DNA of 64,000 bases from Pararhizobium sp. (GCA_017794825.1 CP051237.1:744001-808000); one strand, 5' to 3'; positions 18,362 through 27,568 are shown, counted from the stretch's first letter. Notes: generated by a model from the sequence alone, not told the origin. A program made the numbers and translations.

Positions 18362-19069
18362 TCATTCAACATCAGCAAAGCTCATTTCACCGCCATGCAG
18401 AAAACAGGTCTTCGAAAATAGTCCAGGCTCGATCCTGTTCGGCGCATTGATATCCCCGATCTCCGGCAAAGGGCGGATTTCGGGATCGTAAGATCGATGA
18501 ACCTGTGAAAGGAAAACAAGGATGACGCCTCGTGTTCTCGCAAATTGTTGCAGATCTTCCATCTGCACTAAAAGTTCCGGCTTGTTGCGCTGCTGGTCGA
18601 GAATTTGCAGATAATCGACAACGGCCAGCGTTCCGGGCGGCGCAAGCTTCAATGTGTCCATGATCAGCGCGGCGCTGATGTCGTCGGAGGTTGCAATGGT
18701 GAGGTTTTCCAAAGACGCCTGGGGAGCAAGCGACGCCAGCAATGCGGACGCTTCTTTTCGAGTGTATACGAGTGAAAAGAAAGCCGCCTTGCGATCCTGC
18801 GCCAGAGCTTCGATCAGGATCTCGAGACCCAGCAGGGTTTTCCCCTGCCCCGGGCGCGCGCCGAGAAGAACAAGATCCCCGTCGCACAGCCGCGCCAGGA
18901 TTGACCTGGCGGGCGCTTCCTGCGCTGCCATCGCGGCAAGCAGGCTCCATGTCGAAAATCCCTCTCGGCGAGCGACCATGTCGAGCGCCTTGCTGAAACT
19001 TATTTTCTTTTCGCGTGAAAGCAGCCTGGCCTGGCGTTTCAACCGGTAAATGGGAGCAGAAAATTTCAT
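18362..19069 (-). CDS. Short DnaB-like (RecA-fold) ATPase
   Basis: A 235-residue protein resembling only the C-terminal ATPase domain of replicative helicase DnaB. Walker A is GARPGQGKT (about 70-78), Walker B is LAVVDYLQIL, and LSQVHRSYDP resembles the DnaB sensor segment. The N-terminal 50 residues are basic and helical, without a DnaB primase-interaction domain. ATG 19069 has GGAGG 9 nt upstream. It could be a helicase relative or a regulatory ATPase; similar stand-alone proteins occur on rhizobial chromosomes, to my recollection. It does not look like the main dnaB. No conserved partner next door. Confidence 0.72.
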   Translation of the reverse strand: MKFSAPIYRLKRQARLLSREKKISFSKALDMVARREGFSTWSLLAAMAAQEAPARSILARLCDGDLVLLGARPGQGKTLLGLEILIEALAQDRKAAFFSLVYTRKEASALLASLAPQASLENLTIATSDDISAALIMDTLKLAPPGTLAVVDYLQILDQQRNKPELLVQMEDLQQFARTRGVILVFLSQVHRSYDPEIRPLPEIGDINAPNRIEPGLFSKTCFLHGGEMSFADVE

Positions 19070-19362
19070 TCGGAGAACCTCCGTTGCGAGCAATGACGCA
19101 ACCCCTCCTCATACGCGCGCCCGAACAGATGGTTCGACAATGAAACTGCCCCGTATGTCGGATACTTCCCCGGTCGGAGGGAGGGAGGCGCGGGCCGAGC
19201 CTGATTCGCAGCGTAACCGCATCGGCATGCCCGGACAAGACCTCCAGACGACGCGGTCAAAGTCAGGCGCAGACGGCATCCTCCGGGGAAAGAGCGTCGT
19301 GTCGGCCAGGAAAATTGATCGATTGTCGCAAGTCGGAAATCAAGAAATGCTAACAGGAAACA
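19070..19362. other. Intergenic region between divergent ATPase genes
   Basis: This 293-nt gap separates the minus-strand DnaB-like gene from the plus-strand P-loop kinase gene and should hold both promoters. I see no RNA gene, clear palindrome or credible ORF in it. Confidence 0.5.
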
Positions 19363-19875
19363 ATGTTGAATCTCATTTCTTTCTCGGGCCTGCCGGGCGT
19401 CGGAAAATCAACGATCGCCAAAGCTCTGGCGAGGGATATTTCGGCCGTCTACGTTCGGGTGGATTCCATTGAAGCGGCGCTCAAAGTGAGTGTGCTAGGC
19501 GTCCACGAAGCAGAAGACGCCGGATATCTCGCGGCAGCCAACATCGCGAAGGACAATCTCGCGCTTGGTCATAACGTGGTCGCCGACACGGTAAATCCTG
19601 TGTCGGAAACGCGAGCGCTTTGGGCTCAGGTCGCAGCCGACAGCGGCGCCAGACTGTTGAACGTCGAAATCGTGTGTTCGGACAAGATCGAACATCGCCG
19701 CCGGGTGGAAACGCGCAGTAGCGAGATCCGGGGACTGGTTTGTCCGAGCTGGAACGAGGTTGAACAACGGTCCTATCAGGAATGGACACAAGACCGACTG
19801 ATACTCGACAGCAGTTCACTCCGGGTCAGCGAAAGCACGGCGAAGATCATTGAATATATAAAATTAGTATCCTGA
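19363..19875 (+). CDS. P-loop kinase, AAA_33 family
   Basis: A 170-residue nucleoside-kinase-fold protein. Walker A is GLPGVGKST (residues 9-17), with a downstream VRVDSIE (Asp of the acceptor site) and a LID-like EHRRRVETRSSE Arg-rich helix. The family includes small-molecule kinases, such as gluconokinase- and chloramphenicol-phosphotransferase-like proteins; the substrate is not evident. ATG 19363 has AGGAAAC just upstream. It precedes the carrier-thioesterase pair on the same strand by 160 nt and could act with it, but that is only neighbourhood. Confidence 0.78.
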   Translation: MLNLISFSGLPGVGKSTIAKALARDISAVYVRVDSIEAALKVSVLGVHEAEDAGYLAAANIAKDNLALGHNVVADTVNPVSETRALWAQVAADSGARLLNVEIVCSDKIEHRRRVETRSSEIRGLVCPSWNEVEQRSYQEWTQDRLILDSSSLRVSESTAKIIEYIKLVS

Positions 19876-20035
19876 TCATACCTGCACTTTGGCGCTGACG
19901 GGCGTTCACCGAGCAAGAATGGTGGACGAGCCCGCAAAGGAGCAAAAGCCTGTCATGTTGAAACCATGGACAATTGTGCTAATACCGCCTCTTCCGAACA
20001 GTTGACGGCACCGGAATTGCGACGACGGAAGTTCA

Positions 20036-21271
20036 ATGGACGCACAGTCACTTCATACATCGCGGGAACTGCTTGATCTTCCAGGCGCCTACGAGGCGCC
20101 GACGAGTGAAACTGAAAAAACGATCGCTTCGATCTGGCGCGCGGTGTTCGAGATCGACGCCATCGGGATCGACGATGATTTCTTCGATCTCGGCGGCGAT
20201 TCCGTCAAGGCGACGCGCATAACGGAAGAGATCAACCTCTCCCTCGGCAAGGTCTTCAAGGCCGGCCAGCTGGTCGAGAAGCCGACGATCCGGGAGGTCG
20301 CGGCTGCAATCGAAAGCGAAGGCGCCGAAGACGGCGCCGTCAAGTTGGCCTCTCATATTCTGACGGTGCGCAAAGGCGGCGATCATACGCCCCTGTTCAT
20401 CGTGCACGGGCTGGCCGGCTTCTTCTTTCCGAATGCGGAGTATATGGGGGCGTTTCGCGAAGACCAGCCGATTTACGCCTTTCAGGTGCCGGGTTTCGAC
20501 GGGCAGATGGAGCCGCTCGGCACGGTCGAGGAGATCGCCGAAGAATACGTCAAGGCGGTGCTTGCGGTCGACGCCGACGGCCCGTGGCACCTTGCCGGCA
20601 TGTGCTCGGGATGCTGGATCACCTTTGAAATGGCGCGCCGGCTCAAGGAGCGCGGCAAGGAGCTGGGCCGCGTCATCCTGATCGACCCCTATATCGAGCG
20701 CGGCAGAATGCGCGAGCAGTTCGAGACAAATCGCCGGGTCGGAGCGTCGGGTCCCATTGCCCTCGCGGCCTCGGCGTTGTCGAGAACGCGGCTCGCCTAT
20801 ACCCGCCTGAAAAGCAAGATCGGCAATTATCGCGCGACAGGCTTGTGGATCAGCAGCACGAACCCGAAAGCGTTCGATATCCCCGAGGTGAGACAGAAAA
20901 TCCTCGAAGAAAGCAGGAAGAACCGCAAGCAACCAACACGGGATGAAGACTTGAGCGGCAAGGAGCGTTTCCAGAACGAGGCGCTGATCAACAAGCACCG
21001 TTCGGACACCGGCGTCTACGCATCCGAAGTCCTGCGATACGCCTTTTATCGTTACAGCACTAATCGTTCGATCGACAACCATGTCGACATCATCGCGAGC
21101 GAACATCTGAAGAAGAAGCTGAAGAATCCCCATCACCCGGTCTGCCGGGCAATGCCCAATCACGACATCATCATCGCCGGCCGAAAGCATGACGACACCG
21201 TATCCACAACCACTGCGCTCAACAGCTCCATCATGCAGGACCTGATCAACAAGCCCATCCGGCAGGTTTGA
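20036..21271 (+). CDS. Carrier protein-thioesterase fusion, copy 1
   Basis: A 411-residue two-domain protein. Residues about 22-95 are a peptidyl/acyl carrier domain with the phosphopantetheine site DLGGDS (Ser56). Residues about 105-400 are an NRPS-type alpha/beta-hydrolase thioesterase: an IVHGLAGFFFP oxyanion segment, nucleophile elbow GMCSG with Cys190 in place of the usual Ser, Asp in HVDIIASE, and His in GRKHDDTV. A long helical lid (about 215-330) is inserted. No adenylation or condensation domains are present or nearby, so the carrier must be loaded by an enzyme elsewhere. The next gene is a close paralogue, starting a few bases after this stop. The reaction is unknown: acyl transfer, hydrolysis or cyclisation are all possible. 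Confidence 0.85.
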   Translation: MDAQSLHTSRELLDLPGAYEAPTSETEKTIASIWRAVFEIDAIGIDDDFFDLGGDSVKATRITEEINLSLGKVFKAGQLVEKPTIREVAAAIESEGAEDGAVKLASHILTVRKGGDHTPLFIVHGLAGFFFPNAEYMGAFREDQPIYAFQVPGFDGQMEPLGTVEEIAEEYVKAVLAVDADGPWHLAGMCSGCWITFEMARRLKERGKELGRVILIDPYIERGRMREQFETNRRVGASGPIALAASALSRTRLAYTRLKSKIGNYRATGLWISSTNPKAFDIPEVRQKILEESRKNRKQPTRDEDLSGKERFQNEALINKHRSDTGVYASEVLRYAFYRYSTNRSIDNHVDIIASEHLKKKLKNPHHPVCRAMPNHDIIIAGRKHDDTVSTTTALNSSIMQDLINKPIRQV

Positions 21272-21276
21272 CATTG

Positions 21277-22506
21277 ATGGAAGCGCAGATCATGGACACT
21301 GAGCATATCGCAAGAGACGATCTCGGGCTGGAGAGCGCCTACGCGCCGCCGCAAACCGTCGTCGAAGAAAAACTTGCAGGCTTCTGGTGTGACATATTCG
21401 GCATTGACGGGATCGGGATTGACGACGACTTCTTCGATCTCGGCGGCGATTCCGTCAAGGCGACCAGACTGACGGAGGCCATCAAACAGGAGCTTGGAAC
21501 GAGCTTCATGGCGGGACAGATCGTCAAGAACCCGACCATCCGCGAAATCGCCGCAACGCTGGAAGCCGCCGGAAACACGCAACTGCCCTCGCATGTCTTC
21601 GCCCTGCAGACAGGCGGAACGAGAGCGCCCCTGTTTCTCGTGCACGGCGCGGCTGGATTCTTTTTCCCCCACGTCGATTACATGAAGGCCTTTCACGAAG
21701 ATCAGCCGGTCTATGCATTTCAGGTGCCGGGCTATGACGGCCGGATGCAGCCGTTCGACACGGTCGCGGACATCGCCGACTGCTATCTCGAAGCCATCCT
21801 GCAAGTGAACCCTGACGGCCCGTGGCATCTTACCGGCATGTGCTCCGGCTCCTGGATCGTTTTCGAAATCGCCCGCCGTCTGGAGGAAGCCGGCAAGCGG
21901 ACTGAAAGGATCATTCTCATCGATCCATTCGTCGAAGACGGCAGAATGCGTGATGACTATGAACGTGCGAGACGCGATCATGCAGGCACTCTCACCGCGC
22001 AGGTCGCCTTCGCGAACACGCAATTCAAATCGTTTACCCGGAGTTTGCGCCAGAAATTCAACTGTTGGCGCGCGACGGGCCACTGGATCGATCCGATTGA
22101 CGAAAAGGCGCTCGCCATTCCGGAGGTTCGGGAATGGCTGCTGAGGGAGCGACACGACTTTGTCTCGGCAGACGATATTGACGCGACAAAGTCGCATGAG
22201 GCTTTCGAAGGCGAGAGCTTGATCAACGCCTATCGCTCGGACGAAGCGATTCTCGCGTCGGAAAAGCTCAGACGCGCCTTCTACGCCTACAGTTCGGACA
22301 AGAGCATCGCCAGTCACGTCGACATTATTGCCAGCGAATTCCTCGACCGGCGACTGAAAAACCCGATCAACCCGTTGCGGCGGATGATGCCGGACCAGAC
22401 CGTTATCGTCCAGGGCGCCACCCACATGGACACGGTGTCGACGACCACGTCGGACAACAGCGAAATCATCCAGCGTCTGCTGGACGAGCCAATCCCGGGC
22501 AAGTAA
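21277..22506 (+). CDS. Carrier protein-thioesterase fusion, copy 2
   Basis: A 409-residue paralogue of the preceding protein with the same order: carrier domain (Ser59 in DLGGDS), then thioesterase with GMCSG (Cys189), HVDIIASE Asp and QGATHMDTVS His. Identity is visible along the whole length, including the lid, which points to a tandem duplication kept by selection. The frame opens at a TTG inside the previous stop, but ATG 21277 (or 21292) is the likely start; coupling to copy 1 is expected. It ends 1 nt before the stop of the convergent kinase-like gene. Two carriers may hold different acyl groups, or one may accept from the other; this is inference. Confidence 0.85.
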   Translation: MEAQIMDTEHIARDDLGLESAYAPPQTVVEEKLAGFWCDIFGIDGIGIDDDFFDLGGDSVKATRLTEAIKQELGTSFMAGQIVKNPTIREIAATLEAAGNTQLPSHVFALQTGGTRAPLFLVHGAAGFFFPHVDYMKAFHEDQPVYAFQVPGYDGRMQPFDTVADIADCYLEAILQVNPDGPWHLTGMCSGSWIVFEIARRLEEAGKRTERIILIDPFVEDGRMRDDYERARRDHAGTLTAQVAFANTQFKSFTRSLRQKFNCWRATGHWIDPIDEKALAIPEVREWLLRERHDFVSADDIDATKSHEAFEGESLINAYRSDEAILASEKLRRAFYAYSSDKSIASHVDIIASEFLDRRLKNPINPLRRMMPDQTVIVQGATHMDTVSTTTSDNSEIIQRLLDEPIPGK

Positions 22507-22507
22507 G

Positions 22508-23440
22508 TCAGCCGTTTCTGACGGCTTCCAGATGTCCGGCGAACGACGGGGCGTTCATCAAAGCCTTGCATCGTTCGAAACGATTGATCGAATAGGCCCA
22601 GAAATCCTCGGCCGGATTGTCGTCGGCGTGCTGGATCAGGCCCCAGAGCGTCCAGAGCAGGTCGCACATCGCCTTGTAGATGACGACCCTTCCCCGCTGC
22701 GCGGCGGTCGGTTCCTGTCCGAAATAGGCGCGCAGCATTTCATCGTCCTGGGCGTCATCGAACCCGGCTTCCACGGATACATCCCCGACGTCCCAAAGCG
22801 GATCGTTCATGCCCGAATATTCCCAGTCGACAATCCACATGACGCTTCCGTCGTCGAGAAAATTCTCGCAGAGCGGATCGCAGTGACAGGGAGCGAGCGC
22901 CGCCGGAGCCGCTTCCAGCGCTTGCTTCACAGGTTCGGCCGCGGCGACGATATCGTGATAACCGTCCGGCAGCGTGGCGTCCTTGTCAGCCAGAACCTTC
23001 AGATAGTCCTCGATCATGGCGAACAGCTCGAAGCGAAACTCGAACGTCTCGCCCGAATTATGGAGCTTGCCCAGCGCCTTTCCCGCGCGGGCCGGCGACC
23101 CCGCCCTGGTCTTGAACAGAGCCGGCGACATGGTCTCGATGTCGTCGATCGCCCGGCTGATCATGACACCGGAATCCGGGTCGCCCCAGAGCACTTCCGC
23201 CGACACGCCTGCGCGCCAGGCGGCTTTCGCATTGTGGAGCTCGACCTTGCGGTCGATATAGGCCTCGGTTCCCGCGCCAGGAATGCGAACGATCACTGAC
23301 TGCCCGCCCGTTGCGACAAGGTAAACCTTGTTGGTCATCCCCCCCAGTCTTTCAATCGCGCAATCTTGCGCCTCGACAGCCGCGAAGCCAGGCGCATTGC
23401 GCAGAGCCGCGATCACGGCGTCGGTGTCTTCATTCGTCAT
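22508..23440 (-). CDS. Choline/ethanolamine-kinase-like phosphotransferase (APH fold)
   Basis: A 310-residue small-molecule kinase of the APH/choline-kinase fold. The N-terminal lobe has LGGMTNKVYLV and VIVRIPG with the ATP-binding Lys/Arg region. The catalytic loop is CHCDPLCENFL (HxDxxxxN), and the metal site is WIVDWEYSGMNDPLWDVGD, both near the typical LicA/choline-kinase pattern. The WEYSG motif suits amino-alcohol substrates. It lies 17 nt downstream of a dimethylglycine-dehydrogenase-like gene and is probably co-transcribed with it, supporting a role in choline-type amine metabolism. Substrate not proven. Confidence 0.85.
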   Translation of the reverse strand: MTNEDTDAVIAALRNAPGFAAVEAQDCAIERLGGMTNKVYLVATGGQSVIVRIPGAGTEAYIDRKVELHNAKAAWRAGVSAEVLWGDPDSGVMISRAIDDIETMSPALFKTRAGSPARAGKALGKLHNSGETFEFRFELFAMIEDYLKVLADKDATLPDGYHDIVAAAEPVKQALEAAPAALAPCHCDPLCENFLDDGSVMWIVDWEYSGMNDPLWDVGDVSVEAGFDDAQDDEMLRAYFGQEPTAAQRGRVVIYKAMCDLLWTLWGLIQHADDNPAEDFWAYSINRFERCKALMNAPSFAGHLEAVRNG

Positions 23441-23457
23441 CGTTCGTTCCCGTGTGA

Positions 23458-25875
23458 TTATGCTTTCAAACGCAGATTTTCAGGATCATAGAGCGGTCCC
23501 TCGACACGTGTCACCGGGTAGCGTTCGCCGAACACTTCCAGCTCGAATGCGGTTTCAGCTTCCAGCCCGACCGGCAAGTAGGCGTAGAGAATTGTCTTAC
23601 TGACCGTAAAGCCATAGCCGGCGCTGCAGGCGAGAGAAACGGTCGCGCCATCGAGAAGCAGGGTCTCGCCGCCGGTCAATGGCAGTTTCTCGCCGGTCAC
23701 GAATGTGTTCAGACGCCGCTCGACGCCTTCCGATTTCTGCTTTTCGAGCGCCTTTCTGCCGATGAAATCGCCCTTCGATTTCAGGTGCACCCGAAAGCCG
23801 AGACCGGCCTCGACCGGTGTGTAGTCGGGCGTTATGTCCGCGCTCCAGTAGAGGTAGCCCTTTTCCAGTCTCAGCGATTCGATCGCCCGGTATCCGACAT
23901 CGGCGACGCAGTATTCGAGACCGGCCCGCCAGAGCGTATCGTAGACGTGCAGCCCGAACTCCGTCGGCGCGTGCAGTTCCCATCCCAGTTCCCCGACATA
24001 GCCGATGCGGATAGCGCGAACCGGCGCTGCGCCAATGGTGACGTCGCGCGCCGTTGCAAACGGAAACGCGTCGTTCGACACATCTTCTTCACAAACAGCC
24101 TGAAGGACATCGCGCGCCTTCGGTCCGCAGATATTGATGACGGCGCGCGCGGAAGTGACCTCAATCAGCTGTGCTCCACCGCCCTTCGGAAGGTGTCTGC
24201 GGATCCAATCGGAATCGTGAACGCCAAACCCTGACCCCGTGACGATATAGTAGTGATCCTCGCCGAGCCGGGTGATCGTCAGGTCCGCCTCGATACCGCC
24301 CGCCTCGTTGCAAAGCTGCGTATAAATCACCGAACCGACAGGCTTGTCGACATTCGACACAGCCATTGCCTGCAAGGCTTCGCAAGCGCCCGGCCCAATC
24401 AGTTCGAACTTGGAAAAACTTGATTGATCAATAAACGCGACGCGTTCGCGAACCGCCTGATGTTCCTGGGCGGAATATGCTTTCCAGCCCGGATTAAGAA
24501 AAGCAAGCTGGTCGACGGGCTCCACGCCTTCCGGCGCAAACCACAGCGGCCGTTCCCAACCGTTCTTTGATCCGTACACTGCGCCCTTTTCCTTGAGGCG
24601 ATGATAGAGAGGGCTCAGACGCAATTGCCGCGCCGTCTCATGTTCCTGACCTGGATAGCGCATCTTGTAGTGGTGCGCGTAATGCTCGACGGCGCGCGGA
24701 TACATGAAACTTCGCGCGCCGTGGTGTGGTCCGAACCGCCGAATGTCGAGCGGCCAGAGATCGAGGCTCGGCCTGCCTTCGAGTATCCATTCGGCGATCA
24801 TTTCGCCGGCGCCGCCGCCGGCGGCAATCCCATAGAGGAAGCCTGTCGCGGACATGAGATTTTCGAAGCCCGGCGCCCAACCCATCACGAAATCGCCGTC
24901 CGCCGAATAGGGTATCGGACCATTGATCACGGTGCGTATTCCGACTTCGTTGACAACGGGCGTCACTTCACCGGCCATCACGGCCAGCGGCTCGAAACGT
25001 TCCAGATTTTCAGGCAGGAGCTGGCGGGCGAATTCACCGGGAATTCCGCGGTCCCCGAACGGAATGGTGTCATCCTCATATCCGCCTATGACCAGCCGTC
25101 CGCCCGCGTCCGGTTTGTAATAAACGAGACGTTCGGGGTCGCGTAACGTCGGCAGGTTGTCCGGAAAGCCCGGGATCGGCTCCGTGACGATATACTGATG
25201 CTCCACCGCGCAAGCCGGAATCTTGAGGCCGAGTTTGCGGCCGAGCTCGCGACTCCACATGCCCGCCGCCAAAGTGACGGTCATCGCCTCGAAGGCTGTG
25301 TCTCCGGCTATCACCCGATGCACTCGTCCGTCCTTGACCTCGAAATCGGTGACCTTCGTATTCTGGCGGATATCGACGCCGAGCTTGCGGGCGGCCGCAG
25401 CGATCGCCTGGCACAGGCTCGCCGGATCGACATGCCCGTCGGAAGGTATGAAAGCGGCCCCTTCGAGGCCGGCCGCATCGATATAGGGAAACAGCTCCTT
25501 CGCCTCGGTCGGCGAGATGATGTGCATTTCGAGATCGAAGCTGCGCGCCATGGTGGCAAGCCGTTTTGCTTCGAGCAGCCGCTCCTTCGTCGCCGCCACG
25601 CGCAGGCTTCCCACCTTCTTCCAGTCAAAGGTCATGCCCGTTTCAGCTTCGAGCCGGTCGTAGAGCGCCACCGACCGCTTGAGCATGCGCGTCGTGTTGC
25701 GGGACGAGCGGAGCTGGCCGACGAGACCGGCCGCATGCCAGGTGGCGCCTTCGGTTAACGCAGATTTTTCAAGAAGGACAATGTCCTTTTCGCCGGCGAG
25801 AGCGAGATGGTAAGCGATGGAGCAGCCGATTATGCCGCCGCCGATGATCAGATGATTGACCGAAATTGCACTCAC
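23458..25875 (-). CDS. Dimethylglycine/sarcosine dehydrogenase-like flavoprotein with GcvT domains
   Basis: An 805-residue enzyme. An N-terminal DAO flavin domain (GGGIIGCS, then TEGATWHAAGL with the His used for covalent FAD in relatives) is followed by an FAO_M linker domain near 370-430. A GcvT folate-binding domain (about 430-690) and a GcvT C-terminal barrel complete it. Relatives demethylate N-methylated amines and pass the one-carbon unit to tetrahydrofolate. A GTG at 25875 preceded by GGAG is the best start; an ATG at 25935 would add 20 atypical residues. It is divergent from the DeoR gene, which may control it. The exact amine is unknown. Confidence 0.88.
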   Translation of the reverse strand: MSAISVNHLIIGGGIIGCSIAYHLALAGEKDIVLLEKSALTEGATWHAAGLVGQLRSSRNTTRMLKRSVALYDRLEAETGMTFDWKKVGSLRVAATKERLLEAKRLATMARSFDLEMHIISPTEAKELFPYIDAAGLEGAAFIPSDGHVDPASLCQAIAAAARKLGVDIRQNTKVTDFEVKDGRVHRVIAGDTAFEAMTVTLAAGMWSRELGRKLGLKIPACAVEHQYIVTEPIPGFPDNLPTLRDPERLVYYKPDAGGRLVIGGYEDDTIPFGDRGIPGEFARQLLPENLERFEPLAVMAGEVTPVVNEVGIRTVINGPIPYSADGDFVMGWAPGFENLMSATGFLYGIAAGGGAGEMIAEWILEGRPSLDLWPLDIRRFGPHHGARSFMYPRAVEHYAHHYKMRYPGQEHETARQLRLSPLYHRLKEKGAVYGSKNGWERPLWFAPEGVEPVDQLAFLNPGWKAYSAQEHQAVRERVAFIDQSSFSKFELIGPGACEALQAMAVSNVDKPVGSVIYTQLCNEAGGIEADLTITRLGEDHYYIVTGSGFGVHDSDWIRRHLPKGGGAQLIEVTSARAVINICGPKARDVLQAVCEEDVSNDAFPFATARDVTIGAAPVRAIRIGYVGELGWELHAPTEFGLHVYDTLWRAGLEYCVADVGYRAIESLRLEKGYLYWSADITPDYTPVEAGLGFRVHLKSKGDFIGRKALEKQKSEGVERRLNTFVTGEKLPLTGGETLLLDGATVSLACSAGYGFTVSKTILYAYLPVGLEAETAFELEVFGERYPVTRVEGPLYDPENLRLKA

Positions 25876-26009
25876 ACGCCGTACTCCGCTGGTTCGCCCG
25901 AAAAACACTATCCAAGTCAAATGGACATGAATCAACGAATATTGTTGTTTTATGTTGAAATTAATAAGCTGCTATCATCCGGGTGTGGACAAGCAGAAGA
26001 AGCGAACAC

Positions 26010-26780
26010 ATGTCGAAATATGAAAGCGCGATACGCGAAGCTGTGACGCTACGCGGCAGCGTCACAGTCGCCGAACTGGCAGACGCCCTCGACGTTTCCG
26101 GCCAGACGGTGCGCCGGATCATCAAGCCGATGGTCGACAGGGGCGAAGTCAGGAAAGTGCATGGCGCTATTGTCAGCGCAAGAAGCGCTATGGACCCGCC
26201 GTTTCTTGCGCGGATGCACGAACAAAAGAAAGAAAAGGCGGCGATCGCGGCGACGGTTGCGCAGCTGATTGAAGATGATGGCATCGTGGCGATCGACACC
26301 GGCTCCACGTCGGCCTATGTGGCGCAGGCGCTCCGTGTTCGCCGCAACCTGACCGTCGTCACCAATTCGGCGTTCGTCGCAAGCACGCTGTCCATGATCG
26401 AAGGCAATCGGGTGTTCATGGCCGGAAGCCGGTTGCGCGATCATGACGGGGCCGCATTCGACCGCGCGGCTTTCGATGTGATCGCCGGCTTCCAGGTCGA
26501 TTACGCTATCCTCTCCGCGTCCGAGGTGCACCCGAAACGCGGCTTCCTTGTTCAGGAACAATGCGAAAAGGATATCGCCGGGGCGATGATGGAGATCGCC
26601 TCCTGCAGCGTCATGGCTGTCGACAGCGCCAAATTCAGGGATACGGGACGACGACCACTGCTGAGCCTGCCAAAGATGCCGGGCGGCAGCATAGTCGTAA
26701 CCGAAGCGGAGCCGGACAGCCGTTTCGGCGACCTCCTTAAACCGTTCCGGATCGAGATTGCCGACATTCAGGCCGGATGA
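26010..26780 (+). CDS. DeoR/GlpR-family transcriptional regulator
   Basis: A 256-residue regulator. An N-terminal winged helix (VTVAELADALDVSGQTVRRIIKPMV, described by key residues V18-V42) is followed by a DeoR sensor domain. This has the sugar-phosphate-binding pattern VAIDTGSTSAYVAQAL and the late VDSAKFRDTG. ATG 26010 is preferred over an upstream frame extension. It is divergent from the flavoenzyme gene, and its 3' end overlaps the hydrolase gene by 13 nt on the other strand. It may control the flanking operons; ligand unknown. Confidence 0.88.
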   Translation: MSKYESAIREAVTLRGSVTVAELADALDVSGQTVRRIIKPMVDRGEVRKVHGAIVSARSAMDPPFLARMHEQKKEKAAIAATVAQLIEDDGIVAIDTGSTSAYVAQALRVRRNLTVVTNSAFVASTLSMIEGNRVFMAGSRLRDHDGAAFDRAAFDVIAGFQVDYAILSASEVHPKRGFLVQEQCEKDIAGAMMEIASCSVMAVDSAKFRDTGRRPLLSLPKMPGGSIVVTEAEPDSRFGDLLKPFRIEIADIQAG

Positions 26781-27568
26781 GGCAGGAACCCTCGCAAGCC
26801 CTTCAACACCTCATACGGTTTTTCCACAGTAAGCATATGGCCCGCGCCGGAGATGACGAACTCTCTCGCATCCGTCAGAGTAGCGGCCATCTTCCGCCCC
26901 TGCCTTGCGGGCGTCATCCGGTCATTCTCCGCAAGAATGCAGAGGCATGGGCAGACAACGGATCGCGCGGCGTCTTCTCCCCCGTCATAGCTTGCGCATG
27001 CAGACAGATCGGCGAACAGGGCGCCGGTTTCGTTGCTCGCCATCACATGACTGGTGAAATTCATCTGGTCGAGACCCGGCATCGTCGCATCATGGAAGTG
27101 CCCTTCCCGACCATGCCCCCAATCCGTCATTGCGGCGATCGCCTTTTCCTCGCGGCTTTGCGCCAATTCGAGCAGGGCCGGGTTGACCGGTATCGAGAGC
27201 GCCGTCGCAACCAGCGTCAGAGACGCGACGACCTCCGGCTGACTGGACGCCAGTTCGAGGCCCACCAGCCCGCCCTGAGAATGGCCCACGACATGGGCTC
27301 GCTTGACGCCTGTCTGCTTCAACAGTTGGGCGCACCACGCAGCCATGTCGGGAATCGAGGTGAGAGGCTCTCCCACTGACAAGCCGTGTGCCGGCAGGTC
27401 GGGCATCAACACCTGCCAGCCGCGATTGGCGAGAAACCGGCCCTGGAGCAGCCAGGTCAGATGGGTCTGCCCGCTGCCGTGAATGAGGAGCAATACCGTT
27501 CCGTCCGGATCGAACGGTCGACCGCCGGTGCTGACGAAAACCTCGGCGCCATTGACGTCGATCTTCAT
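26768..27568 (-). CDS. Alpha/beta hydrolase
   Basis: A 266-residue hydrolase. LLLIHGSGQTHLTW is the oxyanion-hole strand. The nucleophile elbow is VVGHSQGGLVG with Ser near 97. The acid lies in LAENDRMTP, and the His in SGAGHMLTVEKP near 250, completing the triad. It overlaps the sulfhydrylase-family gene by 4 nt and ends the operon that begins with the ABC ATPase at 33103. Substrate unknown; an ester or thioester made or used by the neighbouring PLP enzyme is possible. Confidence 0.87.
   Translation of the reverse strand: MKIDVNGAEVFVSTGGRPFDPDGTVLLLIHGSGQTHLTWLLQGRFLANRGWQVLMPDLPAHGLSVGEPLTSIPDMAAWCAQLLKQTGVKRAHVVGHSQGGLVGLELASSQPEVVASLTLVATALSIPVNPALLELAQSREEKAIAAMTDWGHGREGHFHDATMPGLDQMNFTSHVMASNETGALFADLSACASYDGGEDAARSVVCPCLCILAENDRMTPARQGRKMAATLTDAREFVISGAGHMLTVEKPYEVLKGLRGFLPHPA

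Noticed and set aside
18088-18450. ORF made of repeated FPKQSQT-like units
   Set aside because: Created by the 33-bp tandem repeat keeping all frames open; no start context or domain outside the repeat.
20048-22425. Two minus-strand frames of about 410 residues
   Set aside because: Mirror frames of the tandem carrier-thioesterase genes; they look alike only because the sense genes are paralogues.
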